Shown here piece by piece: positions 36,277-46,450 of a DNA stretch of 64,000 nucleotides; the first letter of the stretch is position 1; each line of letters begins with the position of its first letter. The notes beneath the pieces are model-generated. The model made no database searches and was not told the origin of the DNA. It worked only from the letters and a program-made list of their open reading frames with translations. Where the stretch lies: contig NZ_CP097329.1 of the NCBI RefSeq assembly GCF_030323025.1, forward strand, positions 62,001-126,000, given 5' to 3'. Both the position numbers and the translations under genes were made by a program. The DNA is from Pseudanabaena mucicola str. Chao 1806. Lineage in GTDB: Bacteria; Cyanobacteriota; Cyanobacteriia; Pseudanabaenales; Pseudanabaenaceae.

Positions 36277-37545
36277 CTACGATTTATAAAATTTAAAAGT
36301 TTTGCACTCTAGAATTGATTGTACAAAAGTGATTGCCTCTGCTTTAGAACTGATCTTGCCCTCTACCTGAGCAATTTTGACACTTTCGAGAAATTCGCCA
36401 ATTTTGGGACTAGGTGTCATGCCTAACTCCTTACGCAGATCATCACCTGTAATTAATGTAATTGGATAGACGATCAAATCATTTGGATTGAGCCAACGCT
36501 CTAACCAAGGGCTAATCTGCTTTATCGTATAGCCACTGGCAAGAGCTAAAGTTGCTATTGCAGGGAAAAACTCTAGAGTTGATTGAAAAAATTTATATTG
36601 CCCCTTAGGGGTAGCATGATCGAGCAGGCTAATAAATTGAGGCAAGTATCTCAAAATACCAATTAACCATCGCTGCTCAGCACGACTTAATCCCAGAAAC
36701 TCAAGTGCAGTTGCACTATTGCTCAAAGCCGCTAATTTGACAATTACAATTGCTAAGCGATCACCTGCCAAATGTTTACTAAAAAATAATTCTAAATTAG
36801 GAAATAGGGATAACAAAATAGAGATAACTCCCTCAATCTCAGCAAATCTTGGCAAATTTAAATGCTGACTTGGTAGCCAATCCTCAAAAATATGATCGTC
36901 GATAGCTTCCAGCATATATCGACTACCATTGTTAATTGACAATAGATGCCCTAATTCTGTACATACCCGTTCTGCAGCCACTGATTTTAATCTTGGTGCA
37001 AGTTTGATCAAAACCTGACGCGTTAAAGCTTCGATCATAAAACCCAATTGTGCTGATTGCCGATATCCCCGCAAAATCCGTAAAGGATCTTCCGCCAAGT
37101 TCTCAGGAGCAACCATCCTAATTCTCTTTGCTGTTAAATCCCCAATTCCATCAAAAGGATCAATAAAATCTCCGCCCGCAAATAAACCATCACCAATCCC
37201 CAATGACCGATTACCAATTAATTGATGACATTCCATCGCGATCGCATTCATACAGAAATCACGCCGTCCTAAATCTTGCTCTAAACTACTTCCCATCTGT
37301 TGAGCAAAATCTGCCGTTCCATTCTTAAAAACAACCCTCGCAATTTTGCGCTCAGCATCTAGAACCACAAAGCCTGCTTTATATTTATGCGCGATCGCTT
37401 GAGCAACTTCCAAAGCACTCTCAGGTAATACAAAATCCAAATCAAGATATTTACCTTGACGATTCAATAGGCGATCGCGCACCCATCCCCCCACAAGATA
37501 TGTTGGTGTAGGCAAATCATCAAAATCAAAAGGAAACTGCTGCAA
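36277..37545 (-). CDS. cca: CCA tRNA nucleotidyltransferase / poly(A) polymerase family
   Basis: A class II nucleotidyltransferase that adds or repairs the 3' CCA of tRNA, or part of it. The N-terminal catalytic head has YLVGGWVRDRLLN and the metal-binding LDLDFVL; next comes RRDFCMNAIAMEC, then the base-selecting EDPLRILRGYRQSAQLGF. The C-terminal helical body (about 200-420) is less conserved. Whether it adds C, A or all three cannot be judged from sequence, as some bacteria split these activities. Confidence 0.92.
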   Translation of the reverse strand: MQQFPFDFDDLPTPTYLVGGWVRDRLLNRQGKYLDLDFVLPESALEVAQAIAHKYKAGFVVLDAERKIARVVFKNGTADFAQQMGSSLEQDLGRRDFCMNAIAMECHQLIGNRSLGIGDGLFAGGDFIDPFDGIGDLTAKRIRMVAPENLAEDPLRILRGYRQSAQLGFMIEALTRQVLIKLAPRLKSVAAERVCTELGHLLSINNGSRYMLEAIDDHIFEDWLPSQHLNLPRFAEIEGVISILLSLFPNLELFFSKHLAGDRLAIVIVKLAALSNSATALEFLGLSRAEQRWLIGILRYLPQFISLLDHATPKGQYKFFQSTLEFFPAIATLALASGYTIKQISPWLERWLNPNDLIVYPITLITGDDLRKELGMTPSPKIGEFLESVKIAQVEGKISSKAEAITFVQSILECKTFKFYKS

Positions 37546-37814
37546 AATTAATTTTTATTCCGCTTTGTATAGGGTTTTGATGGCTTAAGCTATGTTATCC
37601 GATAGCTATAATGTCTGGTATAGCTTTGCGCTTTCAAAAATATTTCTGTACTACTCAAAGCCTCAACAGGCTGTAAGTCAAGTCCCTAAAAACTACAGAA
37701 ACTATCTGATAGGAAGCCCAAAGTAACTAAGCCTCCCAGATTTTAAAAAGCACATTCGCAATAACTTCTGAAGCCCATCTTGAAAGCTGTAGATTCTTCA
37801 AACTCAAATTTCCC
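37546..37814. repeat. Intergenic region with a half copy of the dispersed palindrome
   Basis: GCGCTTTCAAAAATATTTCT (about 37628-37647) followed by GTACTACTCAAAGCCTCAACA is one arm and flank of the repeat seen whole at 30685 and 46811; the other arm is missing. The rest is the promoter side of cca and the 3' side of minE, with no gene seen. Confidence 0.65.
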
Positions 37815-38405
37815 TCACTCTGAGACTTGGTTAGAGGCTTCTGAAGATTCCTCAGAGTCCGTCATATCGAATGATAGCTCTAGTTGATCGTTTACTTGTT
37901 GCTCTAGTTGTTCCGTCTCATTACTAATAGAATTTTCTACGGACTCACTGGAAGTACTTGAAACTTCATCCTCAATGACATCAGCACTCGAATGCTCTGA
38001 GGTAGTTTTTGGACTTTCTTTTGCCGCGATCGCATCAAGTGCCTCGTCTGCAAATTGAGCCATCTCTAAAGCTGATGGGTCTGTTTGCTCAGGATTAGTT
38101 ACCTCGCTCGGCTCATCAAAAAGTGCCACTAGATCAGGTAGTTCTTCGCGCACCATCCTAATGGGTAAATTGGCAATTAATGCAGTCATCCGTTTATCGG
38201 ACTCTAGACGAATATCGAGAGAACCCTCATCAAGCTCGACATATTTAGAGACAACACGCATAATTTCGTCACGCATGTTATCGAACACCTGTGGCTCGAT
38301 CGCAGCTCGATCATGGGCGAGGATAAACTTTAAACGCTGTTTGACTTGCGTTCCGCTAGTAACATTTTGGCGTTGAAAAAGGCGATCAAGCAGTGCTGAA
38401 ATCAT
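37815..38405 (-). CDS. minE: Cell division topological factor MinE with long acidic C-terminal tail
   Basis: MinE drives MinD oscillation and keeps the division ring at mid-cell. Residues about 1-90 are MinE: an N-terminal amphipathic helix (ISALLDRLFQR), the MinD-contact region (VKQRLKFILAHDR) and the dimerisation beta strands (DIRLESDKRMTALIANLPI). A tail of about 100 residues, very rich in Glu, Ser and Asp and probably disordered, follows; most MinE proteins end near residue 100. It is the last gene of minC-minD-minE, 8 bases after minD. Confidence 0.93.
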   Translation of the reverse strand: MISALLDRLFQRQNVTSGTQVKQRLKFILAHDRAAIEPQVFDNMRDEIMRVVSKYVELDEGSLDIRLESDKRMTALIANLPIRMVREELPDLVALFDEPSEVTNPEQTDPSALEMAQFADEALDAIAAKESPKTTSEHSSADVIEDEVSSTSSESVENSISNETEQLEQQVNDQLELSFDMTDSEESSEASNQVSE

Positions 38406-38413
38406 CTCAAACC

Positions 38414-39217
38414 TCAGTAATTCCCACTAATCCAGCTTGACAGACGAGCAAAGATTCCTTTGGGTGGAGATTCGAGTTGTAAAAACTCAACCTCATTACC
38501 TTCAAGTCGTTTTGCCACATTCATATAGGCAGTGCCTGCGAGTGAAGCTTTGTCTGACAACACCAATGGTTCCCCTTTATTAGTAGAAACAATCACCTGT
38601 TCGTCATCGGGTATTACGCCAATTAATTTAACTGACAAAATATCCAGCACATCTTCAACACTCATCATGTCGTTATTTTTTACCATAGATGGGCGAATTC
38701 GGTTTAAAATTAATTTAATATCCGTAATTCGATTGGCTTCTAAAAGTCCAACTACCCGATCTGCATCACGTACAGCCGAAATTTCAGGAGTCGTGACAAT
38801 AATGGCTTCTTTTGCCCCAGCGATCGCATTTTGAAAGCCTGACTCAATTCCTGCGGGACAATCGATCAAGACATAATCAAAATAGCGGCTTAAAACTTCC
38901 ACCAAAGCCTTCATATGCGCGGCTGTAATCGCCGTTTTATTACGAGTTTGTGGTGCTGCTAATAAGGACAGATTCGGCTGGCGCTTATCTTTGACTAGGG
39001 CTTGATCGAGTTTGCATTCTCGCGCAATCACCTCTAGGGCTGTATACACAATGCGATTTTCTAATCCCAATAGCAGATCGAGATTTCGCAAGCCAAAGTC
39101 AGCATCCACTAAAACCACTTTACGCCCAAGCTTAGCGATCGCCATGCCGAGATTTGCAGAAGATGTGGTCTTGCCGACACCACCTTTACCAGAGGTAACA
39201 ACGATAATGCGACTCAT
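38414..39217 (-). CDS. minD: Septum site-determining ATPase MinD
   Basis: A membrane-cycling ATPase that recruits MinC. It has the deviant Walker A GKGGVGKTTSSANLG, Walker A' VVLVDADFGLRNLD, and Walker B YVLIDCPAGIE. The C-terminal amphipathic helix (GIFARLSSWI) is the membrane-targeting sequence. Length 267 is standard. It lies between minC and minE in one leftward operon. Confidence 0.97.
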   Translation of the reverse strand: MSRIIVVTSGKGGVGKTTSSANLGMAIAKLGRKVVLVDADFGLRNLDLLLGLENRIVYTALEVIARECKLDQALVKDKRQPNLSLLAAPQTRNKTAITAAHMKALVEVLSRYFDYVLIDCPAGIESGFQNAIAGAKEAIIVTTPEISAVRDADRVVGLLEANRITDIKLILNRIRPSMVKNNDMMSVEDVLDILSVKLIGVIPDDEQVIVSTNKGEPLVLSDKASLAGTAYMNVAKRLEGNEVEFLQLESPPKGIFARLSSWISGNY

Positions 39218-39277
39218 GTTTACAGATTACGATAGGTTACTATTTGATGGTTAATAGCGCTTTACGCGACTAAATAC

Positions 39278-40321
39278 TTATTTTTTAGAATAATCAACAG
39301 CTTGGACAATTTGGATCGCGGGTACTCCTTGTGTATTTACAAAAGCAACTTCAGGACAAAAATAAGTACTCGGACTCTCAACACGGGCAATCAAATTAGC
39401 GATTCTAATTTGGGTAGCCTCGAGGTGCAAAGCCATTACTACCGCTTGAGCATTGCCTTTAAGCCCTGCATGAGCCATACCTTTGAGTTTGCCCCATACA
39501 ATAATGTCACCTTCAGAAATTATCTCTGCACCAGCATTGACATCACCGAAGATAATAATACTGCCAGAATGACGAATTTCTGTACCAGATCTTACGGTCG
39601 CCTTAATGTAGAGGGGGTCATCTAGAGGAGCATCAGGAATCGGATTGAATCCTAATATTTCTCCGAAGATAGTTCCCTGCTCTACACAGAAGCCCATGCT
39701 TGCAGCATTAATTGCTGTCTGGCGGCGATTTGTCACCACACAATGTAGCAGCAATTGATGATTTTGTAATGACTCGGATAGTTCTTGGAGTTGGCGCGTA
39801 TCTAATAAGCGATCGCCTGCTTGCAAATACACCTGTGTGCGGGGCTTCCAGTCATGTCCACTTGCCGCCATTCTTTGTTCTAGCTGGGCAAGTAGCTCTT
39901 GCCAAGTTAAAACAAAGAATGGTGTTGCCGAAGTAATATCATTGCCATCTTTACTAGCACTTGTAACTGCTTGATCTGCATTAGTAACTTTATCAAGCGT
40001 GATACTTGTCTTGTTTTCGTTCGGAAATAACAGATTTAGCTTACCATCGAGGGTCTTAAATCTGACTTGAAAAATCTCTGGATCTCTATTCGACTCAGGT
40101 TGCGATTGCTTAGATGGTTTGATCGGAATAGGCTTAAGCTCCCCACCCTCGACATCCGCAAGAGTTAAAGGTGCAGGAATGTTGCCAATAGGTTCCTGAA
40201 AATCAGGAACAACAATCACTTCAGGCATCTCCGCAGATGACAAATCCCCTGCACCTGACTGGAGTTTGCTAGGCGACAGAGGATTAGTTCTCACGGCTAT
40301 ATTACGCTCATTTACATTCAT
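39278..40321 (-). CDS. minC: Septum site-determining protein MinC
   Basis: Inhibits FtsZ assembly away from mid-cell. The C-terminal domain (about 240-340) is the MinC beta-helix that binds MinD: TVRSGTEIRHSGSIIIFGDVNAGAEIISEGDIIVWGKLKGMAHAG. The N-terminal half (about 80-210) holds the FtsZ-binding domain and is preceded by about 80 residues of Pro/Ser-rich linker, longer than in enterobacteria. First gene of the min operon, 60 bases before minD. Confidence 0.94.
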   Translation of the reverse strand: MNVNERNIAVRTNPLSPSKLQSGAGDLSSAEMPEVIVVPDFQEPIGNIPAPLTLADVEGGELKPIPIKPSKQSQPESNRDPEIFQVRFKTLDGKLNLLFPNENKTSITLDKVTNADQAVTSASKDGNDITSATPFFVLTWQELLAQLEQRMAASGHDWKPRTQVYLQAGDRLLDTRQLQELSESLQNHQLLLHCVVTNRRQTAINAASMGFCVEQGTIFGEILGFNPIPDAPLDDPLYIKATVRSGTEIRHSGSIIIFGDVNAGAEIISEGDIIVWGKLKGMAHAGLKGNAQAVVMALHLEATQIRIANLIARVESPSTYFCPEVAFVNTQGVPAIQIVQAVDYSKK

Positions 40322-40358
40322 GAAGCTTTGGTAAAGCTAAAAATCTAAAGATCACGAA

Positions 40359-40380
40359 ACAAGGGGTCTAAGCCCCTTGT
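40359..40380 (-). terminator. Terminator after clpC
   Basis: Stem ACAAGGGG / CCCCTTGT with loop TCTAAG, just downstream of the clpC stop on the minus strand, followed by a moderately T-rich stretch. Similar in sequence to the rplI/pdxA terminator. Confidence 0.65.
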
Positions 40381-40385
40381 CGATT

Positions 40386-42875
40386 CTAAGCTGAAGGCAA
40401 TAGCTGGAGGTTGATATCAGAACCACTTAAAGCTTCTTGTTCAATGACTTTGACCTTGCCATCATCATCAACATCTACCTGTACCGATGCACCCTCACGG
40501 ACTTTACCCGTCAAGATCTCTTCAGCAAGAGAATCTTCGAGCAAGCGCATGATCGCTCGACGTAGTGGACGTGCGCCATAGCTGGGATTATAGCCTTCTT
40601 GGACTAACAGATCCTTGAAGCGCTCAGTCACGGTCAGAACAATGTTCTTGTCAAGCATCCGCTTGAAGAACTCGTTGAGCATGAGATCAGCGATCTCCTT
40701 GACTTCGGGCTTGGTCAACTGACGGAAGACAATGATTTCATCAAGACGGTTGAGGAACTCTGGACGGAAGTACTGCTTCAGTTCTTCGTTAACTAGGGAG
40801 CGAATGCGGGTATAAAGCGCATCCTCTTGGCTAGCCGCGAAGTCAAAGCCGAGTCCACCACCTCCCTTTTCAATGACCTTAGAACCAACGTTAGAGGTCA
40901 TGATCAGCAGGGTGTTCTTGAAGTCAACGGTGCGCCCCTTCGAGTCAGTTAGGCGACCATCTTCAAGGACTTGCAACAGCAAGTTGAAGACATCGGGGTG
41001 AGCCTTTTCGATTTCGTCGAACAGTACGACGGTGTAGGGACGACGACGGACGGCTTCGGTAAGCTGACCACCTTCGTTGTAGCCGACATATCCAGGAGGT
41101 GAACCGATCAGCTTGGATACGGTGTGACGCTCCATATATTCGGACATGTCAAGGCGGATCATTGCCTCTTCAGAACCGAAGAAATAGGATGCAAGTGCCT
41201 TGGTTAGCTCAGTCTTACCAACGCCTGTTGGACCAGAGAAGATAAAGCTAGCGATCGGGCGGTTCGGACTCTTCAGACCGACACGGGCGCGACGGATTGC
41301 ACGGGAAATTGCTTTAACTGCTTCATCCTGACCGATGACACGGCTATGCAGGGTTTCTTCCATCTGCATGAGCTTGACGGACTCTGATTCGGTGATCTTG
41401 AGGACGGGTACGCCAGTCCAAGAACTGACGATATAAGCGATGTCCTCTTCGGTGACACGAATTTCAGGAGCATCTTCGGTAGGAGTTTCGGTTTTCTTAG
41501 TTTGGCTAAGGGCGCGAATTTGTTGCTTGAGGTCGATTTCCTTATCACGCAATTCTGCTGCTTTGTCAAAGTCTTGCTTGCGAACGGCATCATCCTTATC
41601 TTTGAGGGTTTGACGCAATTCTTTATCAAGGTCTTTGGCGGCAGGAGGCAACTGCGAGTTAATCAGGCGTACGCGAGAACCCGCTTCGTCGATCAAGTCG
41701 ATCGCTTTGTCAGGTAAGAAGCGATCACTGATGTAGCGATCAGACAATCTTGCGGCGGCAACAAGGGCTTCGTCGTCGATCTTGAGCTTGTGGTGTTCTT
41801 CGTAACGCTGACGCAAACCGATTAAGATTTCGATGGTTTCTTCAACGCTAGGCTCACCGACCATGACGGGTTGGAATCGGCGTTCAAGGGCGGCATCACG
41901 CTCAATGTGCTTACGATATTCGTCAAGGGTGGTTGCGCCGATGCATTGCAATTCGCCACGAGCGAGAGCAGGCTTCAAGATATTGGCGGCATCGATCGCG
42001 CCTTCGGCAGCACCAGCACCGATCAAGGTATGGACTTCATCAATTACCAAGATCACATTGCCAGCCGTGCGGATTTCTTCCATGATTTTCTTGAGGCGTT
42101 CCTCAAATTCACCACGGTATTTTGTACCCGCAACGAGCAAGCCGATATCGAGGGTGACAACCCGCTTTTCTTGCAAAATATCGGGGATGTCACTGTTGGA
42201 GATGCGCTGTGCCAAACCTTCAGCGATCGCGGTTTTACCCACACCTGGTTCACCGATCAAAACAGGATTGTTTTTGGTGCGGCGACCGAGGATCTGGATT
42301 ACTCGTTCAATTTCTTTTTCACGACCCACAACAGGATCGAGTTTGCCATCTTGGGCTAGCTGAGTCAGATTCGAGCCAAATTCGTCAAGGGTAGGCGTTT
42401 TGGTTCGCCCCGATGATCCGCCACCTGCGGATACTTCGGCAGTCTCACCGAGCATTCTGATGACTTGGGTGCGAACCTTGGAGAGATCCACCCCGAGATT
42501 TTCTAAAACTCTCGCGGCAACACCTTCGCCTTCGCGAATCAGTCCTAGCAATAAATGCTCAGTACCGATATAGTTGTGTCCTAACTGGCGGGCTTCTTCT
42601 AACGACAACTCTAGGACTCTTTTGGCGCGAGGCGTGAAAGGTATTTCAACTGCGACAAAACCAGAGCCGCGTCCGATGATTTTCTCAACCTCGATGCGGG
42701 CATCTTTGAGGTTGACACCCATGGACTTAAGTACTTTGGCGGCAACGCCAGTTCCTTCTCCGATTAGACCCAATAGGATTTGCTCTGTGCCGACAAAGTT
42801 ATGACCGAGGCGGCGAGCTTCCTCTTGAGCCAGCATGATGACTTTAATTGCTTTTTCTGTAAAGCGTTCAAACAT
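40386..42875 (-). CDS. clpC: ATP-dependent Clp protease ATP-binding subunit ClpC
   Basis: A class I HSP100 unfoldase that feeds substrates to ClpP. The N-terminal double Clp-N domain ([32 protein letters not shown] and repeat) spans about 1-150. D1 ATPase: Walker [10 protein letters not shown], Walker [13 protein letters not shown] middle domain with UVR motif ([17 protein letters not shown]) marks it as ClpC rather than ClpB. D2 ATPase: [10 protein letters not shown]. The ClpP-binding region GLGFD is near 680. Length 829 is typical of the essential cyanobacterial ClpC. Confidence 0.97.
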   Translation of the reverse strand: MFERFTEKAIKVIMLAQEEARRLGHNFVGTEQILLGLIGEGTGVAAKVLKSMGVNLKDARIEVEKIIGRGSGFVAVEIPFTPRAKRVLELSLEEARQLGHNYIGTEHLLLGLIREGEGVAARVLENLGVDLSKVRTQVIRMLGETAEVSAGGGSSGRTKTPTLDEFGSNLTQLAQDGKLDPVVGREKEIERVIQILGRRTKNNPVLIGEPGVGKTAIAEGLAQRISNSDIPDILQEKRVVTLDIGLLVAGTKYRGEFEERLKKIMEEIRTAGNVILVIDEVHTLIGAGAAEGAIDAANILKPALARGELQCIGATTLDEYRKHIERDAALERRFQPVMVGEPSVEETIEILIGLRQRYEEHHKLKIDDEALVAAARLSDRYISDRFLPDKAIDLIDEAGSRVRLINSQLPPAAKDLDKELRQTLKDKDDAVRKQDFDKAAELRDKEIDLKQQIRALSQTKKTETPTEDAPEIRVTEEDIAYIVSSWTGVPVLKITESESVKLMQMEETLHSRVIGQDEAVKAISRAIRRARVGLKSPNRPIASFIFSGPTGVGKTELTKALASYFFGSEEAMIRLDMSEYMERHTVSKLIGSPPGYVGYNEGGQLTEAVRRRPYTVVLFDEIEKAHPDVFNLLLQVLEDGRLTDSKGRTVDFKNTLLIMTSNVGSKVIEKGGGGLGFDFAASQEDALYTRIRSLVNEELKQYFRPEFLNRLDEIIVFRQLTKPEVKEIADLMLNEFFKRMLDKNIVLTVTERFKDLLVQEGYNPSYGARPLRRAIMRLLEDSLAEEILTGKVREGASVQVDVDDDGKVKVIEQEALSGSDINLQLLPSA

Positions 42876-42991
42876 GGCGTTTCCCCATACTTTGCTGCGT
42901 TCTGGTTAAAGTTAATACTAGCACAGCATTAGCAGCATTCTGTGTGTACGGCTTTCACTCCTTTTTACCCAAATTGTTAAGATCCCTCTTA

Positions 42992-43500
42992 AGAGACTGT
43001 CAAGCAAAGTGTGTAAAGTCTAGAAGCTAGAGATGAAGGCGATCCTCGAAGAGGATAGCAAATCGATCGAGAGCATGTTTCCAGTCACGAATGGGCATAG
43101 TCCATTTCTTAGAAATATTCCGCATTGCCAAATAAACTAGCTTGAAAGCAGCCTCGTCGGAAGGAAAAATCTGCTGAGATTTAATCACCTTACGCAAACT
43201 GCTATTCATCGACTCAATCGCATTGGTGGTGTAAATTGCTCTGCGAATCTCGGACGGAAAAGCAAAGAATGGGATAATATGTGCCCAATGATTGCGCCAA
43301 GACTTGGAGATCGAGGGATATTGTTTGTCCCATTTTTCAGCAAACAACTCAAGGTTAAACTCTGCCTCCGATGCGGTCGCCGCAGCATAAATTGCGTAGA
43401 GATCAGCACAAACTCGGGGGACTGCAATTTCAGCTACGCCAAAGTTGCCTTGGAGCTTTTTCTGGCTATAGCCGTTGCGACTGTTGGTTTGTCCTTCTGG
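42992..43500 (-). mobile_element. IS256-family remnant
   Basis: Starts with an IS256-like end, GAGACTGTCAAGCAAAGTG, near 42993 and continues to the junction with the next remnant at about 43490. The other end is missing. Confidence 0.7.
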
Positions 43501-43524
43501 TCTCAGTTCAGAAGGAATTGACAC
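43027..43524 (-). pseudogene. IS256-family (mutator-type) transposase fragment
   Basis: The C-terminal third of the transposase is clear: IYAAATASEAEFNLELFAEKW, IPFFAFPSEIRRAIYTTNAIESMNSSLRK with the catalytic Glu, then NISKKWTMPIRDWKHALDRF. It is joined directly to a short N-terminal piece (NSRNGYSQKKLQGNFGVAEIAVPR). The middle with both catalytic Asp residues is deleted in frame. The first dozen codons belong to the adjoining IS5-like remnant. Confidence 0.85.
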
Positions 43525-43909
43525 TGAAATCGCTCAAGTTTCCGCAGATGGAGCCTATGACCATCGCCATTGTTATGATGAGATTGCTCAACATGGTGCT
43601 AAAGCCGTGATTCCTCCCCGCAAAGATGCCAAAATCTGGCAGCATGGCAATACCAGTGCACCACCCCATCCCCGTGACCAAAATCTCCGCTATATCCGCA
43701 AACATGGGCGTAAAAAATGGAAACGTGACTCAGTTTATCATCGACGGTCTTTGGCAGAAACTACGATGTTTCGTTTCAAAAAAATCTTTGGTGGTACTCT
43801 ATGTTCTCGTAAATTTGACAATCAGGCGGTTGAGTTGTTCATCAAGTGTACTACGCTCAATCGCATGATTCAACTCGCTAAACCTCTCTCTTATCCTGTT
43901 GATCCTTAA
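43475..43909 (+). pseudogene. IS5-like transposase, C-terminal fragment
   Basis: About 140 residues of a DDE transposase of IS5/IS1031 type: VSADGAYDHRHCYDEIAQHGAKAVIPPRKDAK, then RKWKRDSVYHRRSLAETTMFRFKKIFGG with the catalytic Glu, and LNRMIQLAKP. The N-terminal half is missing, cut at the junction with the IS256 remnant. Family assignment by motif memory. Confidence 0.75.
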
Positions 43910-43959
43910 TTATCTATCCTAATATTCCCTATCTTTTCTCTTCTTTTTATTCACGCAAC

Positions 43960-44144
43960 AAAGCCCTTCACAAACCCAAAATCAGCTATCTGTTTTATCC
44001 CGACTTTGAGCGAGATCCCCATCCAAAGATGCAAGCTTCAATGCAAATCGACCTGAGAGATTTGCAGGTTCGTTATCGTGACTATCTAAACTCCGATAAT
44101 CCCCCGTACTTCATTGTAAAGATGCTTATATTCTTCCTGACTAA
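43960..44144 (+). pseudogene. Fragment resembling the C terminus of a DNA phosphorothioation-associated methyltransferase
   Basis: Codons give KALHKPKISYLFYPDFERDP, then HPKMQASMQIDLRDL and YRDYLNSDNPP; after a frameshift they continue LHCKDAYILPD and stop. The pattern YLFYPDF...RDY..S.NPP-LHRK is what I recall from the Dnd-associated putative methyltransferases of cyanobacteria. No start or upstream part remains, and IS remnants adjoin it. It is a decayed remnant; the family call is tentative. Confidence 0.45.
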
Positions 44145-44236
44145 TAACTGTACGCAAACAAACAAATTTATTAGGTTTGATGTAGATATAGTGATGGCGA
44201 AGCCATCGCTATATCTACTCGACGCTTAAGTCCCAT

Positions 44237-46450
44237 TTATTGTTTAGCAACTTTAATGGCAGTTACTTCTGAATCTGGTTCAAGATCTTCTTCATGTCCT
44301 TTGGGATTGAGATAATACTGATCATAATATCCATAGTGGTATTCACTATCCGAAGAACCAATCATATTAATCAATAAACCAGACACATTTGCTCTTGCGA
44401 TTCCCAAGACTTCTAAAGCACGAGCGATACCTCCTCTCGTAGAACGATTAATTGCAGCAACTAGAATAAATGTATCCACCTTAGAAGTTAAACATTGAGC
44501 ATCAGTTATCCCAATCACAGGTGGAGTGTCTACTAATACATAGTCATAGGCTTGTCGCCATTCCTGCAAAAGTGCAGTCATCTTTGTTGATTCCAATAAC
44601 AACATGGGATTTGGCGGTAGTGAGCCTGATGCTAAAATATGCAAATTACCCTTATCATCTGCAATCTGGACTAGATCCTGCCAAGGGCTTGGTGTCGCGA
44701 GAGCCGTTGATAAACCAAACTTATTACTTAACTTGGATAATTTATGAACAGTCGGCTTCCGCATATCTGCATCCACTAAGAGCACCTTATATCCTAGCGC
44801 TGCTAAAATTGTTGCTAAATTATAGGTCAATGTACTCTTACCCTCAGATGGTACTGATGAGGTAAAAGCTATTACCTTCATCGTATTATCAGTACCTAAA
44901 TAGCGAAGATTTAAAGCTAGTGAACTCAATGCTTCTTTAAAAGCATAGTAACTGCTAGTTGGCAAAATTCCCTGACTTACCATTGCACTTAAAGAAGCTA
45001 CTTCAGTCAAAGGAACTGAAGCCAGCAAGGGAATATCAATGATTTCCTTGACTTCCTCAACCTCACGAATCCTTTGATCGAGGCGATTAAATAGCAATGC
45101 ACACAAGATGCCTAAGGTTAATCCAATGAAAGTGCCAGCAATTAAACTTTTCTCAATATCAGGTGATGATGGTCGGGTAGGAATCAGAGGTGGTTCTAAA
45201 ATTCTCCATGAGGAGATCTCTTGAGCTTCGGAAATCCTCAATTCCTCCAATTTTTCAGTTAATTTTTGATAAGTAGACGTATCTAAAGCTAATTTTCTTT
45301 GGATTTCTATATACTTTTGTTGTATTTGGGGAATTTGTGAAAAAGCCTTAGCAACTTCAGCCTGAGCACCTCTAATACTTTCTAACTGAGCCTGATTCAC
45401 TGCCAGAGATGTCTGGGCTTCAAATAACTGAGTGGCTAAAGTTTGTTGTATGGGACTATTCGGCTCATTGGTAATGTTGGTACCTCTAGTGCCAACTACT
45501 GACTGAGCACGAATTTCCAATAGTTTATAGAGTTCATCACGACGATCCTTGAGAGCTTGAACCGTAGGATGATCTTCACGAAATCTTGTCCGCTCTAGAA
45601 AATAGTTAGTTTCAACTTCTCGGAATTGCTTAACTAGTGACTGATAGGGAGTATCTTGTTGTAAAATCACGCCACTAATTGCAGCATCTGGGGATTTACC
45701 AACTTGGCGGCTAAGAGATTTATATTGTTGTTGGGTTTGTGCAATCTTAATTTGCAGTTCTTGAGCTTGAACCTCTAAAGCCTCACGCATTTTAAAAACT
45801 GCAGCCGCATAGGTTTCAGGATCGACAATGTTATAGGTTTTACGAAATCGGGTGACAGCAAGGGCGGACTTGTCAAGTTGCTGTTTGACTTGCGGTAATT
45901 TATCCTGAATAAACTTAATCGCAGTACTGGATTTAGTCCGTCGATCTTTTAAGCTATATTCGACATAGGTTTGAGCTAAAGCATTGAGAACTTCACGTGC
46001 ACGTTTTGGATCGCTATCAGTATAGTTAAGCCGCAAAATCAAAGCGTCTTTTTCAGGACGAATTTCTAAGCCGCTCATAATCGTCCCAGCATCGATATCT
46101 TTGACTGTGCTACTAGCAGAGGACTGTTTTATCTTGGTAACAGCGACTTCGATTAGAGGTCGGCTTCGGAGAATACCAATTTCTGTACCAAGATTAATTA
46201 ATGAGCTACCCGGTAAACCAGGAACTTGAATATCAGATATAGAGATCGTAGAGTTATTAATTAGAAGAGATGCACTGGATCGATATTGGGGAGTTCTGGT
46301 AAATGTATAGTAAGCATTGCCAACAAATACACTGGCAGAAACAGCTACGATGACAATCCAACGTTTGCGTAGTACTCGGAAGAATTTGGCAAGTTTAAAC
46401 GAATCATCGACATACTTGCCTGCGTAGGTCGCTTTAGGATATTCAGTCAT
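44237..46450 (-). CDS. Polysaccharide co-polymerase / tyrosine autokinase (Wzc-type BY-kinase)
   Basis: Controls chain length and export of capsular or exopolysaccharide at the inner membrane. Wzz domain with TM1 (IVIVAVSASVFVGNAYYTF, about residue 32) and TM2 (LIAGTFIGLTLGILCALLF, about 440), between them long coiled coils. The cytoplasmic kinase domain (about 510-720) has Walker A SVPSEGKST, A' LLVDADMRKP and Walker B YVLVDTPPV. The C-terminal tyrosine cluster YHYGYYDQYYLNP is the autophosphorylation site. No other polysaccharide gene is nearby. Confidence 0.93.
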   Translation of the reverse strand: MTEYPKATYAGKYVDDSFKLAKFFRVLRKRWIVIVAVSASVFVGNAYYTFTRTPQYRSSASLLINNSTISISDIQVPGLPGSSLINLGTEIGILRSRPLIEVAVTKIKQSSASSTVKDIDAGTIMSGLEIRPEKDALILRLNYTDSDPKRAREVLNALAQTYVEYSLKDRRTKSSTAIKFIQDKLPQVKQQLDKSALAVTRFRKTYNIVDPETYAAAVFKMREALEVQAQELQIKIAQTQQQYKSLSRQVGKSPDAAISGVILQQDTPYQSLVKQFREVETNYFLERTRFREDHPTVQALKDRRDELYKLLEIRAQSVVGTRGTNITNEPNSPIQQTLATQLFEAQTSLAVNQAQLESIRGAQAEVAKAFSQIPQIQQKYIEIQRKLALDTSTYQKLTEKLEELRISEAQEISSWRILEPPLIPTRPSSPDIEKSLIAGTFIGLTLGILCALLFNRLDQRIREVEEVKEIIDIPLLASVPLTEVASLSAMVSQGILPTSSYYAFKEALSSLALNLRYLGTDNTMKVIAFTSSVPSEGKSTLTYNLATILAALGYKVLLVDADMRKPTVHKLSKLSNKFGLSTALATPSPWQDLVQIADDKGNLHILASGSLPPNPMLLLESTKMTALLQEWRQAYDYVLVDTPPVIGITDAQCLTSKVDTFILVAAINRSTRGGIARALEVLGIARANVSGLLINMIGSSDSEYHYGYYDQYYLNPKGHEEDLEPDSEVTAIKVAKQ

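Noticed and set aside
41833-42363. Two overlapping plus-strand frames of over 160 codons opposite clpC
   Set aside because: They mirror the strong codon bias of clpC on the other strand; no domain or start signal supports them.
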